Shown: piece by piece, positions 1 to 9,393 of the stretch
How the letters are laid out: each line of letters starts with the position of its first letter
How positions within the stretch are numbered: position 1 is the first letter of the stretch
DNA from: Actinomycetospora callitridis
Lineage (GTDB): Bacteria; Actinomycetota; Actinomycetes; Mycobacteriales; Pseudonocardiaceae
Assembly: GCF_028737265.1 (NCBI RefSeq)
Contig: NZ_JAQZAK010000001.1
Coordinates: 1,054,001-1,118,000 of the forward strand
Direction: 5' to 3'
Length of the DNA: 64,000 nt
Translations under genes and position numbers: made by a program
Notes under the pieces: model-generated
What the model was told of the DNA's origin: nothing
Databases searched by the model: none
Seen by the model: only the letters and a program-made list of their open reading frames with translations

Positions 1-740
1 CGGCCGAGGCGCTCGCCCAGCTGCACGGACCCGGGGACGACAGTGCCAGCGTCGAGATGAAGTCGCTGCTGATGCCCCCCGCGGGCGCGGCGGCCGAGGC
101 GCTGACGGGACGTCCGTCCCCGACGTGGAGCGTGCGCGAGTCCTACCTCGTCGACACCCCCTCGCTGGACCTGATCCGCGCCGGCGTCGAGATACGCCTG
201 CGCCGCCGGGCCCGCGGGCGCTTCGATCTCTGCGTGTCCACGCGCCGCAGCGGCACGACGCGGCCGGAGGCGATCCCCCGGGGCGCGCGCGTGGAGTACG
301 ACGTCGTGCCCGGGGGCGTGTGGCAGGACATCGAGGTGCGCCGCGAGATCGATCGCGCCGCGGCCGCCGCGGTGATCGCCGGCTCGATCGAGTCGCGGCA
401 GCTGCTCTCGCCCACCCAGAAGGCGTGGGCGTGCGGCGGCGGCAGCGAGGCCGTCGACGACGACCTGCTCAAGGAGCTCCTGGTCCACGGCCCGCTGGTG
501 GTCCGGCGGGTCAAGGTCGCGGCGGCCGAGGGGCTGAGCCGGGCCGACCTGGAGCACTTCCGCTTCCCCAGCGGACGGGAGCTCCTCGAGCTCTCCACCC
601 GGTGCTGCCCGCCGGACGTGGTCGCGACCGCGGCGGCGTTCGAGCGGCTGATCTCCGAGCGCGACGTCACCTGCGCGGGGGAGTACGTCCAGAAGACCTC
701 GGTGTGGGCCGGCGAGGTCGGCTACCACGCCGGTCGCTGA
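1..740 (+). CDS. CYTH-like domain protein, 5' end missing
   Basis: The reading frame is open from base 3 to the stop at 738-740, so the start is probably upstream of the window; an ATG at 57 is internal or alternative. The visible part (about 245 residues) begins with an acidic strand (SVEMKSLL) and continues with a YLVDTPSLDLIRAGVEIRLR stretch. That resembles the EIEVK and YFDTPDLxLxxxGxxLRxR signatures of CYTH (CyaB/thiamine triphosphatase) tunnel-fold proteins, which bind triphosphates through basic and acidic residues. I infer a CYTH-like fold; substrate unknown. The codons around the stop are part of a short tandem duplication listed separately. Confidence 0.55.
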   Translation, partial: AEALAQLHGPGDDSASVEMKSLLMPPAGAAAEALTGRPSPTWSVRESYLVDTPSLDLIRAGVEIRLRRRARGRFDLCVSTRRSGTTRPEAIPRGARVEYDVVPGGVWQDIEVRREIDRAAAAAVIAGSIESRQLLSPTQKAWACGGGSEAVDDDLLKELLVHGPLVVRRVKVAAAEGLSRADLEHFRFPSGRELLELSTRCCPPDVVATAAAFERLISERDVTCAGEYVQKTSVWAGEVGYHAGR

Positions 741-797
741 TCTCCGGGCTGCCGATTCTCCGGACTGCCGATTCTCCGGACTGCTGACCCTCCGGGG
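741..797. repeat. 16-bp tandem repeat after the stop codon
   Basis: Just after the CYTH-like stop there are three to four imperfect copies of a 16-bp unit related to CTCCGGACTGCCGATT, ending near 797. The first copy begins at the stop codon region. No protein reading is expected. It is one of five stop-proximal duplications in the window. Confidence 0.7.
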
Positions 798-868
798 CTC
801 CGGGTCTCGAACGGGGACGGGCCGGGTCGTGGCGCGTGTGGCTACCGGGGCTCGTGGTGCGCCCGGGA

Positions 869-874
869 TACCGT
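869..874 (+). promoter_or_regulatory. -10 hexamer of ftsK (leaderless)
   Basis: TACCGT lies 6 nt before the ATG at 881, the spacing expected if transcription starts at the start codon. This decides the ftsK start against the GTG at 836. No clear -35 is seen. Confidence 0.5.
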
Positions 875-880
875 GACGGC

Positions 881-3583
881 ATGGCCGGGCGGACCGAGAC
901 ACCAGACAAGCGCGCGTCCCGTAGCCGCCCGTTGACCGGCGGCCGGACGCCGCGCCGCAGTGGCGCCGGTCCGGAGGCGCCGACCCGGTCGCCCCAGCAG
1001 CGCCCGCCCTCGAAGGGCGGGCGCCGCCCCGCCGGCGGCTCGAAGGGCCGGACGACGAAGGGTCGTGCGCCCGCGCGCCGCGGCGAACCCGGGCCGATCG
1101 TGCGCACGCTGCGCGCTGGCTGGGTGCTCACCGCGCGCGGCCTCGGCTCCCTGGTCCGCACCCTGGGTCGCGCCCGGGACGTCGACGCCGCCCACCGCCG
1201 TGACGGGGTGGCCCTCGGGCTCGTGGTGCTCGCCGTCCTCACCGCCGCCGGCGTGTGGTGGGGGGCCGGCGGCCCGGTCGGCACGGGCCTGGACATCGGC
1301 CTGCGCACGATCATCGGCGCGGCCGCCCTGGTGCTGCCCGTCGTCCTGCTGGGCGTCGCGGTCATCCTCCTGCGCACCGACCCGTCGCCCGAGACCCGCC
1401 CGCGCAGCGTGGTGGGCGGGCTCCTGCTGGGCGTCGCCGTGCTCGCGGTGTGGCACCTGGTCGCCGGCGCACCCCGCGACCTCGGTGGCCGGCGCGCCGC
1501 CGGGGGCGTGATCGGTGCGGTCGTCGCCGACCCGCTGGCCCGCGGCGTCACCACCTGGATCGCCGGCATCGTGCTCGTGCTCGTCGGGCTCTACGGCCTG
1601 CTCGTGCTCACGGGCACCCCGGTGCGCGAGGTCGGCGAGCGCCTGCGCGCCCTCGTCACCGGCGAGTACCGCGACGACGAGTGGGGCGGCCCCGAGGACG
1701 TCGACGTCGACCGGGTCGACGGGGACGACGGCACGGCGCCGACCACGCGGATCCGTCGTCGACGTCGCGGGGAGGACGCTGCCTCCGAGGAGGACCCGGA
1801 CGCCGCCGCGCACCCGGCTCGCCACCGCGAGCGCACCCCGGGCGCGGTGCCCGACCTCACGACGCCCCCCGAGGGCGCTGCGGCCGTCGTCGCCGAGCCC
1901 GCGGCCGCCGCCCCCGCGCCGCCCGCGAAGAAGCGCCCGGCCGCGGCGGCGCCCGCCGTCGTGCCCGACGTGACCGCGCCGCCGGAGACCGAGCCCGACC
2001 CGCAGGCCGCGGCCTCGTTCAGCTCCCAGCGCGAGCCCGGCGCGGACGACGACTACCGCCTGCCGCCACCGGATCTGCTGATCCCGGGCGACCCGCCCAA
2101 GGCCCGCAGCGCCGCGAACGACGCGATGATCGAGGCGATCACCGGGGTCCTCGAGCAGTTCAAGGTCGACGCGGAGGTCACCGGCTTCACCCGGGGACCC
2201 ACCGTCACCCGCTACGAGGTCGAGCTCGGGCACGGCGTGAAGGTCGAGAAGATCACCGCGCTGCACCGCAACCTGGCCTACGCCGCCGCGACCGACCGGA
2301 TCCTGCTGCTCGCCCCCATCCCGGGGAAGTCCGCGGTGGGCATCGAGGTGCCCAACGCCGACCGCGAGATGGTGCGCCTGGCCGACGTCCTGAACTCGCC
2401 GACCGCCCGTGCCGAGACCCACCCGATGGTCATCGGGCTCGGCAAGGACATCGAGGGCCGGATGGTGACGGCCAACCTGGCGAAGATGCCCCACCTGCTG
2501 GTCGCCGGCTCCACCGGCTCCGGTAAGTCGAGCTTCGTCAACTCGATGCTGGTCTCGCTGCTCACGCGGTCGACACCGGACGAGGTCCGGATGATCCTCA
2601 TCGACCCGAAGATGGTCGAGCTGACGCCCTACGAGGGCATCCCGCACCTGATCACGCCGATCATCACCTCGCCGAAGAAGGCCGCCACCGCGCTGGCGTG
2701 GCTGGTCGAGGAGATGGAACAGCGCTACACGGACATGCAGGCCAACCGTGTGCGGCACATCGACGACTTCAACCGCAAGGTGCGCTCCGGGGAGATCACC
2801 GCGCCGCTCGGCTCCGAGCGCGTCTACCGGCCCTACCCGTACATCATGTGCATCGTCGACGAGCTCGCCGACCTCATGATGACCGCCCCGCGCGACGTCG
2901 AGGACGCGATCGTCCGCATCACGCAGAAGGCCCGCGCCGCCGGCATCCACCTGGTGCTCGCGACCCAGCGCCCGTCCGTCGACGTCGTCACCGGCCTGAT
3001 CAAGACCAACGTGCCGTCTCGGCTGGCGTTCGCGACGTCGTCGCTGACCGACTCGCGCGTCATCCTCGACCAGCCCGGCGCCGAGAAGCTCATCGGCATG
3101 GGCGACGCCCTGTTCCTGCCGATGGGCGCGGGCAAGACCAACCGCCTGCAGGGTGCGTTCATCGCCGACGACGAGATCAGCGCCGTCGTCGAGCACTGCA
3201 AGGAACAGGCCGACCCGGACTACACCGAGGGCGTCACCACCGAGGCCGCCGGGGAGAAGAAGGAGATCGACGCCGACATCGGCGACGACCTCGAGCTGCT
3301 CGTGGCCGCGGCGGAGCTGATCGTCACCAGCCAGTTCGGGTCGACCTCGATGCTCCAGCGCAAGCTGCGCGTCGGGTTCGCGAAGGCCGGGCGGCTCATG
3401 GACCTGCTCGAGACCCGCGCCGTCGTCGGGCCGTCCGAGGGCTCGAAGGCCCGCGACGTGCTGTTCAAGCCCGACGAGCTGCCCGACCTCCTCGCGTCGC
3501 TGCGGGGCGAGCCGGCCCCGTCGGCGGGTGGGGGCGAGTCCGAGGACCCGGAGGACACCCGCGTGCCGGACGACGACATCTGA
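881..3583 (+). CDS. ftsK: DNA translocase FtsK
   Basis: Septal DNA translocase that clears chromosome dimers and terminus DNA from the closing division site. About 900 residues from the ATG at 881; a GTG at 836 would add 15 residues, but a -10 hexamer 6 nt upstream favours 881. A basic, disordered N-terminus (about 1-85) precedes four to five membrane segments (about 105-270), then an acidic/alanine-proline linker. The motor has a Walker [10 protein letters not shown] (near residue 542) and a Walker B ending in VDELADLM. A winged-helix gamma domain near the C-terminus, containing [23 protein letters not shown], reads DNA polarity signals. Sits upstream of argA/pgsA/clgR as in mycobacteria. 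Convergent with the response regulator that ends 23 bp downstream. Confidence 0.96.
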   Translation: MAGRTETPDKRASRSRPLTGGRTPRRSGAGPEAPTRSPQQRPPSKGGRRPAGGSKGRTTKGRAPARRGEPGPIVRTLRAGWVLTARGLGSLVRTLGRARDVDAAHRRDGVALGLVVLAVLTAAGVWWGAGGPVGTGLDIGLRTIIGAAALVLPVVLLGVAVILLRTDPSPETRPRSVVGGLLLGVAVLAVWHLVAGAPRDLGGRRAAGGVIGAVVADPLARGVTTWIAGIVLVLVGLYGLLVLTGTPVREVGERLRALVTGEYRDDEWGGPEDVDVDRVDGDDGTAPTTRIRRRRRGEDAASEEDPDAAAHPARHRERTPGAVPDLTTPPEGAAAVVAEPAAAAPAPPAKKRPAAAAPAVVPDVTAPPETEPDPQAAASFSSQREPGADDDYRLPPPDLLIPGDPPKARSAANDAMIEAITGVLEQFKVDAEVTGFTRGPTVTRYEVELGHGVKVEKITALHRNLAYAAATDRILLLAPIPGKSAVGIEVPNADREMVRLADVLNSPTARAETHPMVIGLGKDIEGRMVTANLAKMPHLLVAGSTGSGKSSFVNSMLVSLLTRSTPDEVRMILIDPKMVELTPYEGIPHLITPIITSPKKAATALAWLVEEMEQRYTDMQANRVRHIDDFNRKVRSGEITAPLGSERVYRPYPYIMCIVDELADLMMTAPRDVEDAIVRITQKARAAGIHLVLATQRPSVDVVTGLIKTNVPSRLAFATSSLTDSRVILDQPGAEKLIGMGDALFLPMGAGKTNRLQGAFIADDEISAVVEHCKEQADPDYTEGVTTEAAGEKKEIDADIGDDLELLVAAAELIVTSQFGSTSMLQRKLRVGFAKAGRLMDLLETRAVVGPSEGSKARDVLFKPDELPDLLASLRGEPAPSAGGGESEDPEDTRVPDDDI

Positions 3584-3606
3584 GGACCCCGTCGTCGGCG
3601 GGAGGA

Positions 3607-4290
3607 TCACCCGGAGCGGCCGTCCCGGTGCTGGTCGAGCCGGGCGCTCACGACCCCCGTCTCGTAGGCCAGCACGACGGCCTGGACGCGGTCGCGCAGG
3701 TCGAGCTTGGTGAGGATGCGCCCGACGTGGGTCTTCACCGTCTGCTCGGCGAGGACGAGCTGCGCGGCGATCTCGCCGTTCGACAGCCCCCGGGCGATCA
3801 GGACGAGGACCTCGCGCTCGCGCGCGGTCAGCACGTCGATCCGGGCGGACACGGCGCGGGCGGGCACGGCCCGGCTGGCGAAGTCCGCGATGAGCCGGCG
3901 GGTGACCGACGGCGCCAGCAGCGCCTCGCCGCCCGCGACCACCCGCACCGCGCGCACCAGCTCCTCGGCCGGCGCGTCCTTGAGCAGGAAGCCGCTGGCC
4001 CCGGCGCGCAGGGCCTCGTAGACGTAGTCGTCGACGTCGAACGTGGTGAGCATGAGGACCCGCACCGCGTCGTGACGGGCGAGGATCCGCCGGGCGGCGG
4101 CGAGCCCGTCGAGGCGGGGCATCCGGACGTCCATCAGCACGACGTCGGGGGAGAGGCGGTCGACCGCCTCGACGGCCTCCTCGCCGTCCGCCGCGTGCCC
4201 GACGACCTCGAGGCCCTCCTGGGCGGACAGCAGGGCGCCGAAGCCCTCGCGGACCATCGCCTGGTCGTCGACGACGAGCACACGGGTCAC
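3607..4290 (-). CDS. NarL/LuxR-family response regulator
   Basis: 227-residue DNA-binding response regulator. The receiver domain has the acidic pair Asp8-Asp9, phospho-acceptor Asp54 (VVLMDVRMP) and a conserved Lys in FLLKDAP. The C-terminal LuxR helix-turn-helix reads LTAREREVLVLIARGLSNGEIA. The start GTG overlaps the stop of the upstream histidine kinase gene by 4 nt (GTGA), so the two form one operon and a cognate pair. The kinase has no recognisable ligand domain, so the signal is unknown; membrane or envelope stress is only a guess from this kinase class (DesK/LiaS-like). Confidence 0.93.
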   Translation of the reverse strand: MTRVLVVDDQAMVREGFGALLSAQEGLEVVGHAADGEEAVEAVDRLSPDVVLMDVRMPRLDGLAAARRILARHDAVRVLMLTTFDVDDYVYEALRAGASGFLLKDAPAEELVRAVRVVAGGEALLAPSVTRRLIADFASRAVPARAVSARIDVLTAREREVLVLIARGLSNGEIAAQLVLAEQTVKTHVGRILTKLDLRDRVQAVVLAYETGVVSARLDQHRDGRSG

Positions 4291-5444
4291 GGGGCGACCC
4301 CGACGGCGCGGACGACCGGCAGCCGGGCGTCGACCGCGAAGCCACCGTCGTCGGTGGGGCCGACGGTCAGCTCGCCGCCCACCGCCGCGGTCCGCTCGCG
4401 CATCCCGGGCAGCCCGAGGCCGGAACCGGGCCCGGTCGCGTCGCGGCCCGGACCGTTGACGACGCGGACGTGGACCGCGTCGGGGCCGTGGTCGAGGGTG
4501 ACGGCGACGGGGGCGCCCGCGGCGTGCCGGGACGCGTTGGCCAGGGCCTCGGCGAGGATCCGGTACGTCGACAGGGCGGCGGCGGGGCCGGTGGACGCGG
4601 GATCGCCGGTGGTGGTCACGGTGAGGTCGACGCCGGCGTCGGAGGTCGCGGCGAGCAGGGTGTCGACGTCGGCGACCGTCGGCTGCGGGGCGAGGCGGCC
4701 CTCGTCGTCGGTGCGCAGGACGTCGAGGACGCCGCGCAGCTCGGTGAGGGCCTGGCGCGCGGCGTCGGCGACCGCGGAGAACTCGCCGGCGGACGCCTCG
4801 TCGACGCCCGGGAGCCGGTAGCGGGCGGTCTCGGCGCGCACCACCACCATCGACATCGAGTGCGCGACGACGTCGTGCAGGTCGCGGGCCACGCGGGCGC
4901 GCTCCTGGAGCACGGCGCGCCGGGACTCCTCGTCGGCGCGGAGCTCCTCGACGACGGCGATCTCGCGGCGCTGGGTGAGCACGCGGCGCAGGAGCAGGCC
5001 GACGGCCAGCACGACCGCCGTCCAGAACACGGCCAGCCCGAACCCCTCGGGCGCCGCGCCGGTGGCCAGGACGAACGCCCCGGCGAGCCCGACCGCCGCG
5101 ACGGCGGCGGCCCACGACGCGCACCGGCCGACGACGAGCGCGGTCAGGCCGCAGAGGACCACCAGGTGCACCGCCTGGATCCCGCCGGTGTACCCGGGAG
5201 CGGGGCCGACGAGCAGCGCGACCAGCAGGGCGCCGAGCGCCGACGCCCCCCAGGCGCGCCACGGGTGCTCCGGCGCGACGAGCACGGGGAGGGCCACGAC
5301 GAGGGCGACGGGCAGGGCGGTCGCGGAGGTGACGGCGAGCTCGTTCAGCGACGTCGGCCAGGCGATCGCCAGCAGGATCCCCGCGAGGACGATCCGACCG
5401 ATCCACGACCAGCGACGCCGTCGCGCGACCCGGGTCCCGTCCAT
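4287..5444 (-). CDS. Sensor histidine kinase (HisKA_3/NarL-partner class)
   Basis: 385-residue membrane kinase. The N-terminus has about five to six closely packed hydrophobic helices (roughly 15-165) with almost no extracellular loop, then a short coiled coil. A HisKA_3 dimerisation helix follows with the phospho-acceptor His in RDLHDVVAHSMSMV (about residue 190). The HATPase_c domain shows an ALANASRHA N-box and a GSGLGLPGMRERT G-box. ATG 5444 is preferred because TACTCT sits 6 nt upstream on the minus strand. It phosphorylates the regulator encoded immediately downstream. Signals for this class are usually sensed inside the membrane; here unknown. Confidence 0.92.
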   Translation of the reverse strand: MDGTRVARRRRWSWIGRIVLAGILLAIAWPTSLNELAVTSATALPVALVVALPVLVAPEHPWRAWGASALGALLVALLVGPAPGYTGGIQAVHLVVLCGLTALVVGRCASWAAAVAAVGLAGAFVLATGAAPEGFGLAVFWTAVVLAVGLLLRRVLTQRREIAVVEELRADEESRRAVLQERARVARDLHDVVAHSMSMVVVRAETARYRLPGVDEASAGEFSAVADAARQALTELRGVLDVLRTDDEGRLAPQPTVADVDTLLAATSDAGVDLTVTTTGDPASTGPAAALSTYRILAEALANASRHAAGAPVAVTLDHGPDAVHVRVVNGPGRDATGPGSGLGLPGMRERTAAVGGELTVGPTDDGGFAVDARLPVVRAVGVAP

Positions 5445-5450
5445 GGCCGG

Positions 5451-5456
5451 AGAGTA
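5451..5456 (-). promoter_or_regulatory. -10 hexamer of the histidine kinase operon (leaderless)
   Basis: Minus-strand TACTCT lies 6 nt from the ATG at 5444. No Shine-Dalgarno is visible, consistent with a leaderless mRNA. Confidence 0.45.
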
Positions 5457-5612
5457 GGAGGACGGAACGGGCCGTGTCGTCACTCCCGGGTAGCGCCTCC
5501 GGCCTCCCCCCTGGGTATGACCCGCGACCCGTCCCGGGTCCGGGGTGGCCCCGCCACGACGGCTCCGTGGCACGACGCCCGACGACGGCCCCGGCGATGA
5601 TCGTTCCGGGTC

Positions 5613-6185
5613 GTGACCAGCACCGGCGCGACGCGCGTCCGACCGTCGGGGACCGCCGTCGTGCTCGCCGTCCTCGTCGCGCTCGGGGTGCTCCTGCTGT
5701 CCACCGGCACCGGGCGTGCCACGGTGACGCAGCGCGGCCCCGAGGACGCCGGGTCCGCCCGCGCGGTCGCGGACCTCACGGGCGCGGACCGCGCCGCCGC
5801 CCGGTTGCCGGCGTCGTTCCTGGCCGCGGCGGAGCGCCCGCCCGTCGTGACCGGCGGGATGCTCGTCGACCCGGGCGGGGCGTGCTCCTCGCCGGTCGCG
5901 CTGCCGCCGGCGTTCGACGACGCCTGCCGGGCCCACGACCTCGGGTACGACCTGCTGCGCCACGCCGCCACCGAGGGCGGGGTGCTCGGGCCGTGGGCCC
6001 GCGAGGCGCTGGACGCGCAGCTCGCCCGGGACCTCGGCCGCGCCTGCGACACCAGCGGGGTCGAGCCCGCCCGCTGCCACCTCCTGGCGGGCCTCGCCGA
6101 CGTCGTCGTCACCGCCAACTCCTGGCGCCAGGGCTGGAGCGTCCCGGTGGTCGAGCACGGCCCGTTCGTCCGGGACACGACGTGA
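5613..6185 (+). CDS. Secreted prokaryotic phospholipase A2-like protein
   Basis: 190 residues from a GTG at 5613. A hydrophobic segment (about 15-32) acts as signal peptide or anchor. The exported part contains a Cys-rich core with FDDACRAHDLGYDLL, which matches the bacterial phospholipase A2-like pattern (Cys, then His-Asp as catalytic pair, plus partner Cys residues near CDTSG and ARCHLLAG). Enzymes of this family release fatty acids from the sn-2 position of phospholipids, with Ca2+. The stop overlaps the start of the hydrolase gene by 4 nt (GTGA), so they are co-translated and probably act on the same outside substrate. Activity inferred, not proven. Confidence 0.7.
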   Translation: MTSTGATRVRPSGTAVVLAVLVALGVLLLSTGTGRATVTQRGPEDAGSARAVADLTGADRAAARLPASFLAAAERPPVVTGGMLVDPGGACSSPVALPPAFDDACRAHDLGYDLLRHAATEGGVLGPWAREALDAQLARDLGRACDTSGVEPARCHLLAGLADVVVTANSWRQGWSVPVVEHGPFVRDTT

Positions 6186-7261
6186 TCGGCGCGCTCCTCC
6201 TGGCGGTCTCGACCTACCCGCCGCTGCTGCCGCGCGAGGTGCTCGTGCAGGTCGTGGAGTCGGGGGTGCTGTGGTCGCTGGGCGCCCGGCTCGGTCGGGG
6301 GCGCGCACCGCTGGGTCCCGTCGGTGTCGTCGTGACCGCGGCCTGGGTGGCCGTCACGCTCGGGCTCCAGGACGCCCAGAGCGTGGAGCTGGGCCTCGAC
6401 CCGATCGGCTGGGCGCCCGCGGTGGTGCTCGGGACGGTCGTGCTGCTCGCCGCCCGGGGCGGCATCGCGCGGGTGGCGGTCGTGCCCGCGGTCGTCCTGG
6501 TCGCCGCGTCCCTCGTCCCGCTCGCGCACACCCCGCGGGCGGCGGCGTCGCCGGCGTCCGCCGTCGCACCCGCGCTCGGGACGACGCCGGTGCACGTGGA
6601 CCTCGCCCTCGGGCCGGGCACACCCGCCGACCGGGCGGAGACGGCGGTCCGCCGGCTCGCCGCCGAGGGTGGCCTGGCGCGGCGGACGCTGGTGGTCGTG
6701 GTCCCGACGGGCTCGGGCTGGGTCGACGACGTCGCGCTCGACACCCTCGCCGGCGCCACGGACGGCGACGTCGCCTCGGTGGCCGTCGCCTACGACGACG
6801 CCCCGAGCTGGCTGTCGTACCTGACCGCCCGCGACGACGCCGTCGCCACCACCGACGCCCTGCTCGCGGCCGTCGCCCGGCACCGGCCGGCGGGCACCCG
6901 CGTCGTGCTCTACGGCCAGAGCCTCGGGGCCCTCGCCGGGGCGCAGGCGTGGGCGCGCCATCCCGAGCGGGCCGACGGGGCGTTCTGGGTCGGGCCACCG
7001 GCCGACACGCCGCCGTCTCCGGGCGCGGTCACGCTCGCGCACCCGACCGACCCCGCCGCCGTCTGGTCGCCGCGGCTCCTGGTGACGCCGCCGGAGCGGC
7101 CCGTCGCCCGGCCCTGGCTGCCGGTCGTCTCCTTCGTGCAGACCTCCGTCGACCTCCTCGGGGCCGTCGGCGCACCGGCCGGGTCGGGGCACCACTACGG
7201 CGCCGAGCAGCGCGCGGGCTGGGACCGTGTGCTCTCGGGCGTGACGGCGGCACTGCGCTGA
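6182..7261 (+). CDS. Membrane-anchored alpha/beta-hydrolase (DUF2319-like)
   Basis: 359 residues from the GTG at 6182, which overlaps the upstream stop. The first half holds about four membrane helices (to about residue 125). The C-terminal half is an alpha/beta-hydrolase-like domain with a nucleophile elbow YGQSLGALAG (Ser about residue 243) and a late His in GSGHHYG. Actinobacteria carry several such two-part proteins (alpha/beta-hydrolase family with N-terminal membrane region); substrate unknown, lipids or peptidoglycan-linked esters are possible. Translational coupling to the phospholipase A2-like gene suggests a joint role in lipid turnover. Confidence 0.72.
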   Translation: MIGALLLAVSTYPPLLPREVLVQVVESGVLWSLGARLGRGRAPLGPVGVVVTAAWVAVTLGLQDAQSVELGLDPIGWAPAVVLGTVVLLAARGGIARVAVVPAVVLVAASLVPLAHTPRAAASPASAVAPALGTTPVHVDLALGPGTPADRAETAVRRLAAEGGLARRTLVVVVPTGSGWVDDVALDTLAGATDGDVASVAVAYDDAPSWLSYLTARDDAVATTDALLAAVARHRPAGTRVVLYGQSLGALAGAQAWARHPERADGAFWVGPPADTPPSPGAVTLAHPTDPAAVWSPRLLVTPPERPVARPWLPVVSFVQTSVDLLGAVGAPAGSGHHYGAEQRAGWDRVLSGVTAALR

Positions 7262-7291
7262 CGCTCTCCCGGTCCGCTCGAGAGGCCTGCC

Positions 7292-7813
7292 CTACAGGTC
7301 GAGCAGCATCCGGCTGTTGCCCAGGGTGTTCGGCTTGACGTAGGCGAGGTCGAGGAACTCGGCCACGCCCTCGTCGGCCGAGTGCAGCATCTCGGCGTAG
7401 ACCTCGGGGGCCACCGGCGAGCCCTCGATCTCCCGGAACCCGTGCTGCTGGAAGAAGGGGAGCTCGAAGGTGAGCACGAACAGGCTGCGCAGCCCGAGGG
7501 CCCGCGCCTGCGCCACCAGCTCCTCCACGAGCGCGTGCCCGATGCCCGCGCCCTGCATCCGTGGGTCGACGGCGATGGTGCGGATCTCGGCGAGGTCCTC
7601 CCAGAGCACGTGCAGCGCCCCGCACCCGACGACCTCCCGCCCGCGGACCGCGACCCGGAACTCCTGGACCGTCTCGTACAGGGTGACCAGGGGCTTGCGC
7701 AGCAGGATGTTGTCGTCGGCGAACGAGTCGACCAGGGTCTTGATGCCGCGGACGTCGGCCGTGCGGGCCCGCCTCAGCAGGACCGGCGCGGCCGTCTCGG
7801 GCGAGGGGCTCAC
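7292..7813 (-). CDS. argA: Amino-acid N-acetyltransferase, GNAT type (ArgA)
   Basis: 173-residue single-domain GNAT protein. It acetylates glutamate with acetyl-CoA in the first step of arginine synthesis, by analogy with the mycobacterial ArgA that also lies beside ftsK. Visible features are the acetyl-CoA loop RMQGAGIGHALVEE and a C-terminal FELPFFQQHGFREI strand. The GTG at 7813 gives the usual family length; the frame stays open upstream but would overlap rimO. Minus-strand TACCCT lies 8 nt before it. Diverges from rimO across 44 bp. Synteny with ftsK and pgsA supports argA over a generic GNAT. Confidence 0.82.
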   Translation of the reverse strand: MSPSPETAAPVLLRRARTADVRGIKTLVDSFADDNILLRKPLVTLYETVQEFRVAVRGREVVGCGALHVLWEDLAEIRTIAVDPRMQGAGIGHALVEELVAQARALGLRSLFVLTFELPFFQQHGFREIEGSPVAPEVYAEMLHSADEGVAEFLDLAYVKPNTLGNSRMLLDL

Positions 7814-7821
7814 ACCGGCGG

Positions 7822-7851
7822 AGGGTAGGCCAGCCCCCGGGCCGATAGGCT
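7822..7851. promoter_or_regulatory. Divergent -10 elements of argA and rimO
   Basis: Minus-strand TACCCT (7822-7827) is 8 nt from the argA GTG. Plus-strand TAGGCT (7846-7851) is 6 nt from the rimO GTG at 7858. Both genes lack a Shine-Dalgarno and look leaderless. Confidence 0.5.
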
Positions 7852-7857
7852 GGGCAG

Positions 7858-9393
7858 GTGGTCGAGAGCTCCCCCGGTACCGATGAGCGTCCCCCACGGG
7901 TCTCGCTCGTGACCCTGGGGTGCGCCCGCAACGACGTCGACTCCGAGGAGCTGGCCGGCCGGCTGGCCGCGGAGGGGTGGGACGTCAGCGCCTCCGCCGA
8001 CGGGACGGACGGCGACGCGGACGTCGTCGTCGTCAACACCTGCACGTTCGTCGAGCAGGCGAAGAAGGACTCCGTCGACGCCGTCCTGGCCGCGGGCGGG
8101 GGCAACGCCCGGGTCGTCGCGGTCGGCTGCATGGCGGAGCGCTACGGCGCGGAGCTCGCCGAGGCGCTGCCCGAGGCCGCCGCGGTGCTCGGGTTCGACC
8201 ACTACGGCGACCTGCCCTCCCGGCTCGACGACGTCCTCGCCGGACGGCCCCTCGCGGCCCACACGCCCAGCGACCGCCGCACGCTGCTCCCGATCAGCCC
8301 GGTGAAGCGGCCCGAGGCGGTGCGCGACCAGAGCATCCCCGGCCACGAGTGGGTGCCGACGGTGCCGCGGCAGCGCCTCGACGACGCCCCGGTGGCCCCG
8401 CTCAAGCTCGCCTCGGGGTGCGACCGGCGCTGCAGCTTCTGCGCGATCCCGTCCTTCCGCGGCGCCTTCGTCTCCCGCGACCCCCGCGACGTCGTCGCCG
8501 AGGCCGCCTGGCTGGCCGACCACGGCGTCGCCGAGGTCCTGCTGGTCAGCGAGAACTCCACGTCCTACGGCAAGGACATCGACGCCCGCGGCGCCGCGGG
8601 AGGCGCCCTCGAGCGCCTGCTCGGCGAGCTGGCCGCCGTGCCCGGGCTGCGGCGGGTCCGCGTGTCGTACCTGCAGCCGGCCGAGGTCCGCCCGCCGCTG
8701 CTCGCCGCCATCGCCCGCACGCCCCGGGTGGCGCCCTACTTCGACCTCTCGTTCCAGCACGCCAGCGCCGCGGTGCTGCGCCGGATGCGGCGCTTCGGGT
8801 CGCGCGAGACGTTCCTCGCACTCTGCCGCGAGATCCGCGCGCTGGACCCCGAGGCGGGCATCCGGTCGAACGTGATCGTCGGCTTCCCGGGCGAGACCGA
8901 GGAGGACCTCGCCGAGCTCGAGGCGTTCCTCGCCGAGGCCGAGCTCGACGCGGTCGGGGTGTTCGGCTACTCCGACGAGGACGGCACCGAGGCGCTCGGC
9001 CTGCCCGACAAGGTCGACCCGACGGAGATCGCCGCCCGCGTCGAGCGCATCACCCGGCTCGCCGAGCACGTCGCGGAGGACCGGGCCGCGCGCCGGGTCG
9101 GCACCACCGTGGAGGTGCTGGTCGAGCGGTACGACGCCGACGACGAGTGCTGGGTGGGCCGCGCCCCGCACCAGGGCCCGGACGTCGACGGCGAGTGCCG
9201 TCTGGAGGGCGACCCCGAGCTGCTCGAGGGGCTCGCCCCGGGCGTCGTGGTCCGGGGGCCGGTGACCGACGCCGAGGGGATCGACCTGGTGGTCGAGGCG
9301 CTGGCCGTGGTGACCGACGCTCTCGACGATGCCGGCACCGAGCTCGCGTCCGACCCCGCCACCGGTGCGCCGGTCGGTGCCGGAGCGTGGTGA
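7858..9393 (+). CDS. rimO: Ribosomal protein S12 methylthiotransferase RimO
   Basis: 511-residue radical SAM enzyme that adds a methylthio group to a conserved aspartate of ribosomal protein S12. The N-terminal MTTase domain has the expected cysteines in TLGCARND (Cys22), NTCTF and VGCMAE, which hold one [4Fe-4S] cluster. The radical SAM motif CDRRCSFC (about residue 188) holds the second. A TRAM domain closes the protein. LGCARN rather than HGCQMN separates it from MiaB, which is encoded at 48.1 kb. GTG start with TAGGCT 6 nt upstream. Its stop overlaps the pgsA start, so the two are co-transcribed. Confidence 0.93.
   Translation: MVESSPGTDERPPRVSLVTLGCARNDVDSEELAGRLAAEGWDVSASADGTDGDADVVVVNTCTFVEQAKKDSVDAVLAAGGGNARVVAVGCMAERYGAELAEALPEAAAVLGFDHYGDLPSRLDDVLAGRPLAAHTPSDRRTLLPISPVKRPEAVRDQSIPGHEWVPTVPRQRLDDAPVAPLKLASGCDRRCSFCAIPSFRGAFVSRDPRDVVAEAAWLADHGVAEVLLVSENSTSYGKDIDARGAAGGALERLLGELAAVPGLRRVRVSYLQPAEVRPPLLAAIARTPRVAPYFDLSFQHASAAVLRRMRRFGSRETFLALCREIRALDPEAGIRSNVIVGFPGETEEDLAELEAFLAEAELDAVGVFGYSDEDGTEALGLPDKVDPTEIAARVERITRLAEHVAEDRAARRVGTTVEVLVERYDADDECWVGRAPHQGPDVDGECRLEGDPELLEGLAPGVVVRGPVTDAEGIDLVVEALAVVTDALDDAGTELASDPATGAPVGAGAW

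Noticed and set aside
842..4345. Long minus-strand open frame across ftsK
   Set aside because: Arg/Gly/Asp-rich shadow of ftsK; no conserved domain, and ftsK motifs are intact.
3607..5444. Recent duplication of the two NarL-type two-component pairs (3.6-5.4 kb and 29.1-31.0 kb)
   Set aside because: Same class and gene order, but kinase and regulator sequences differ throughout, so they are not recent copies.
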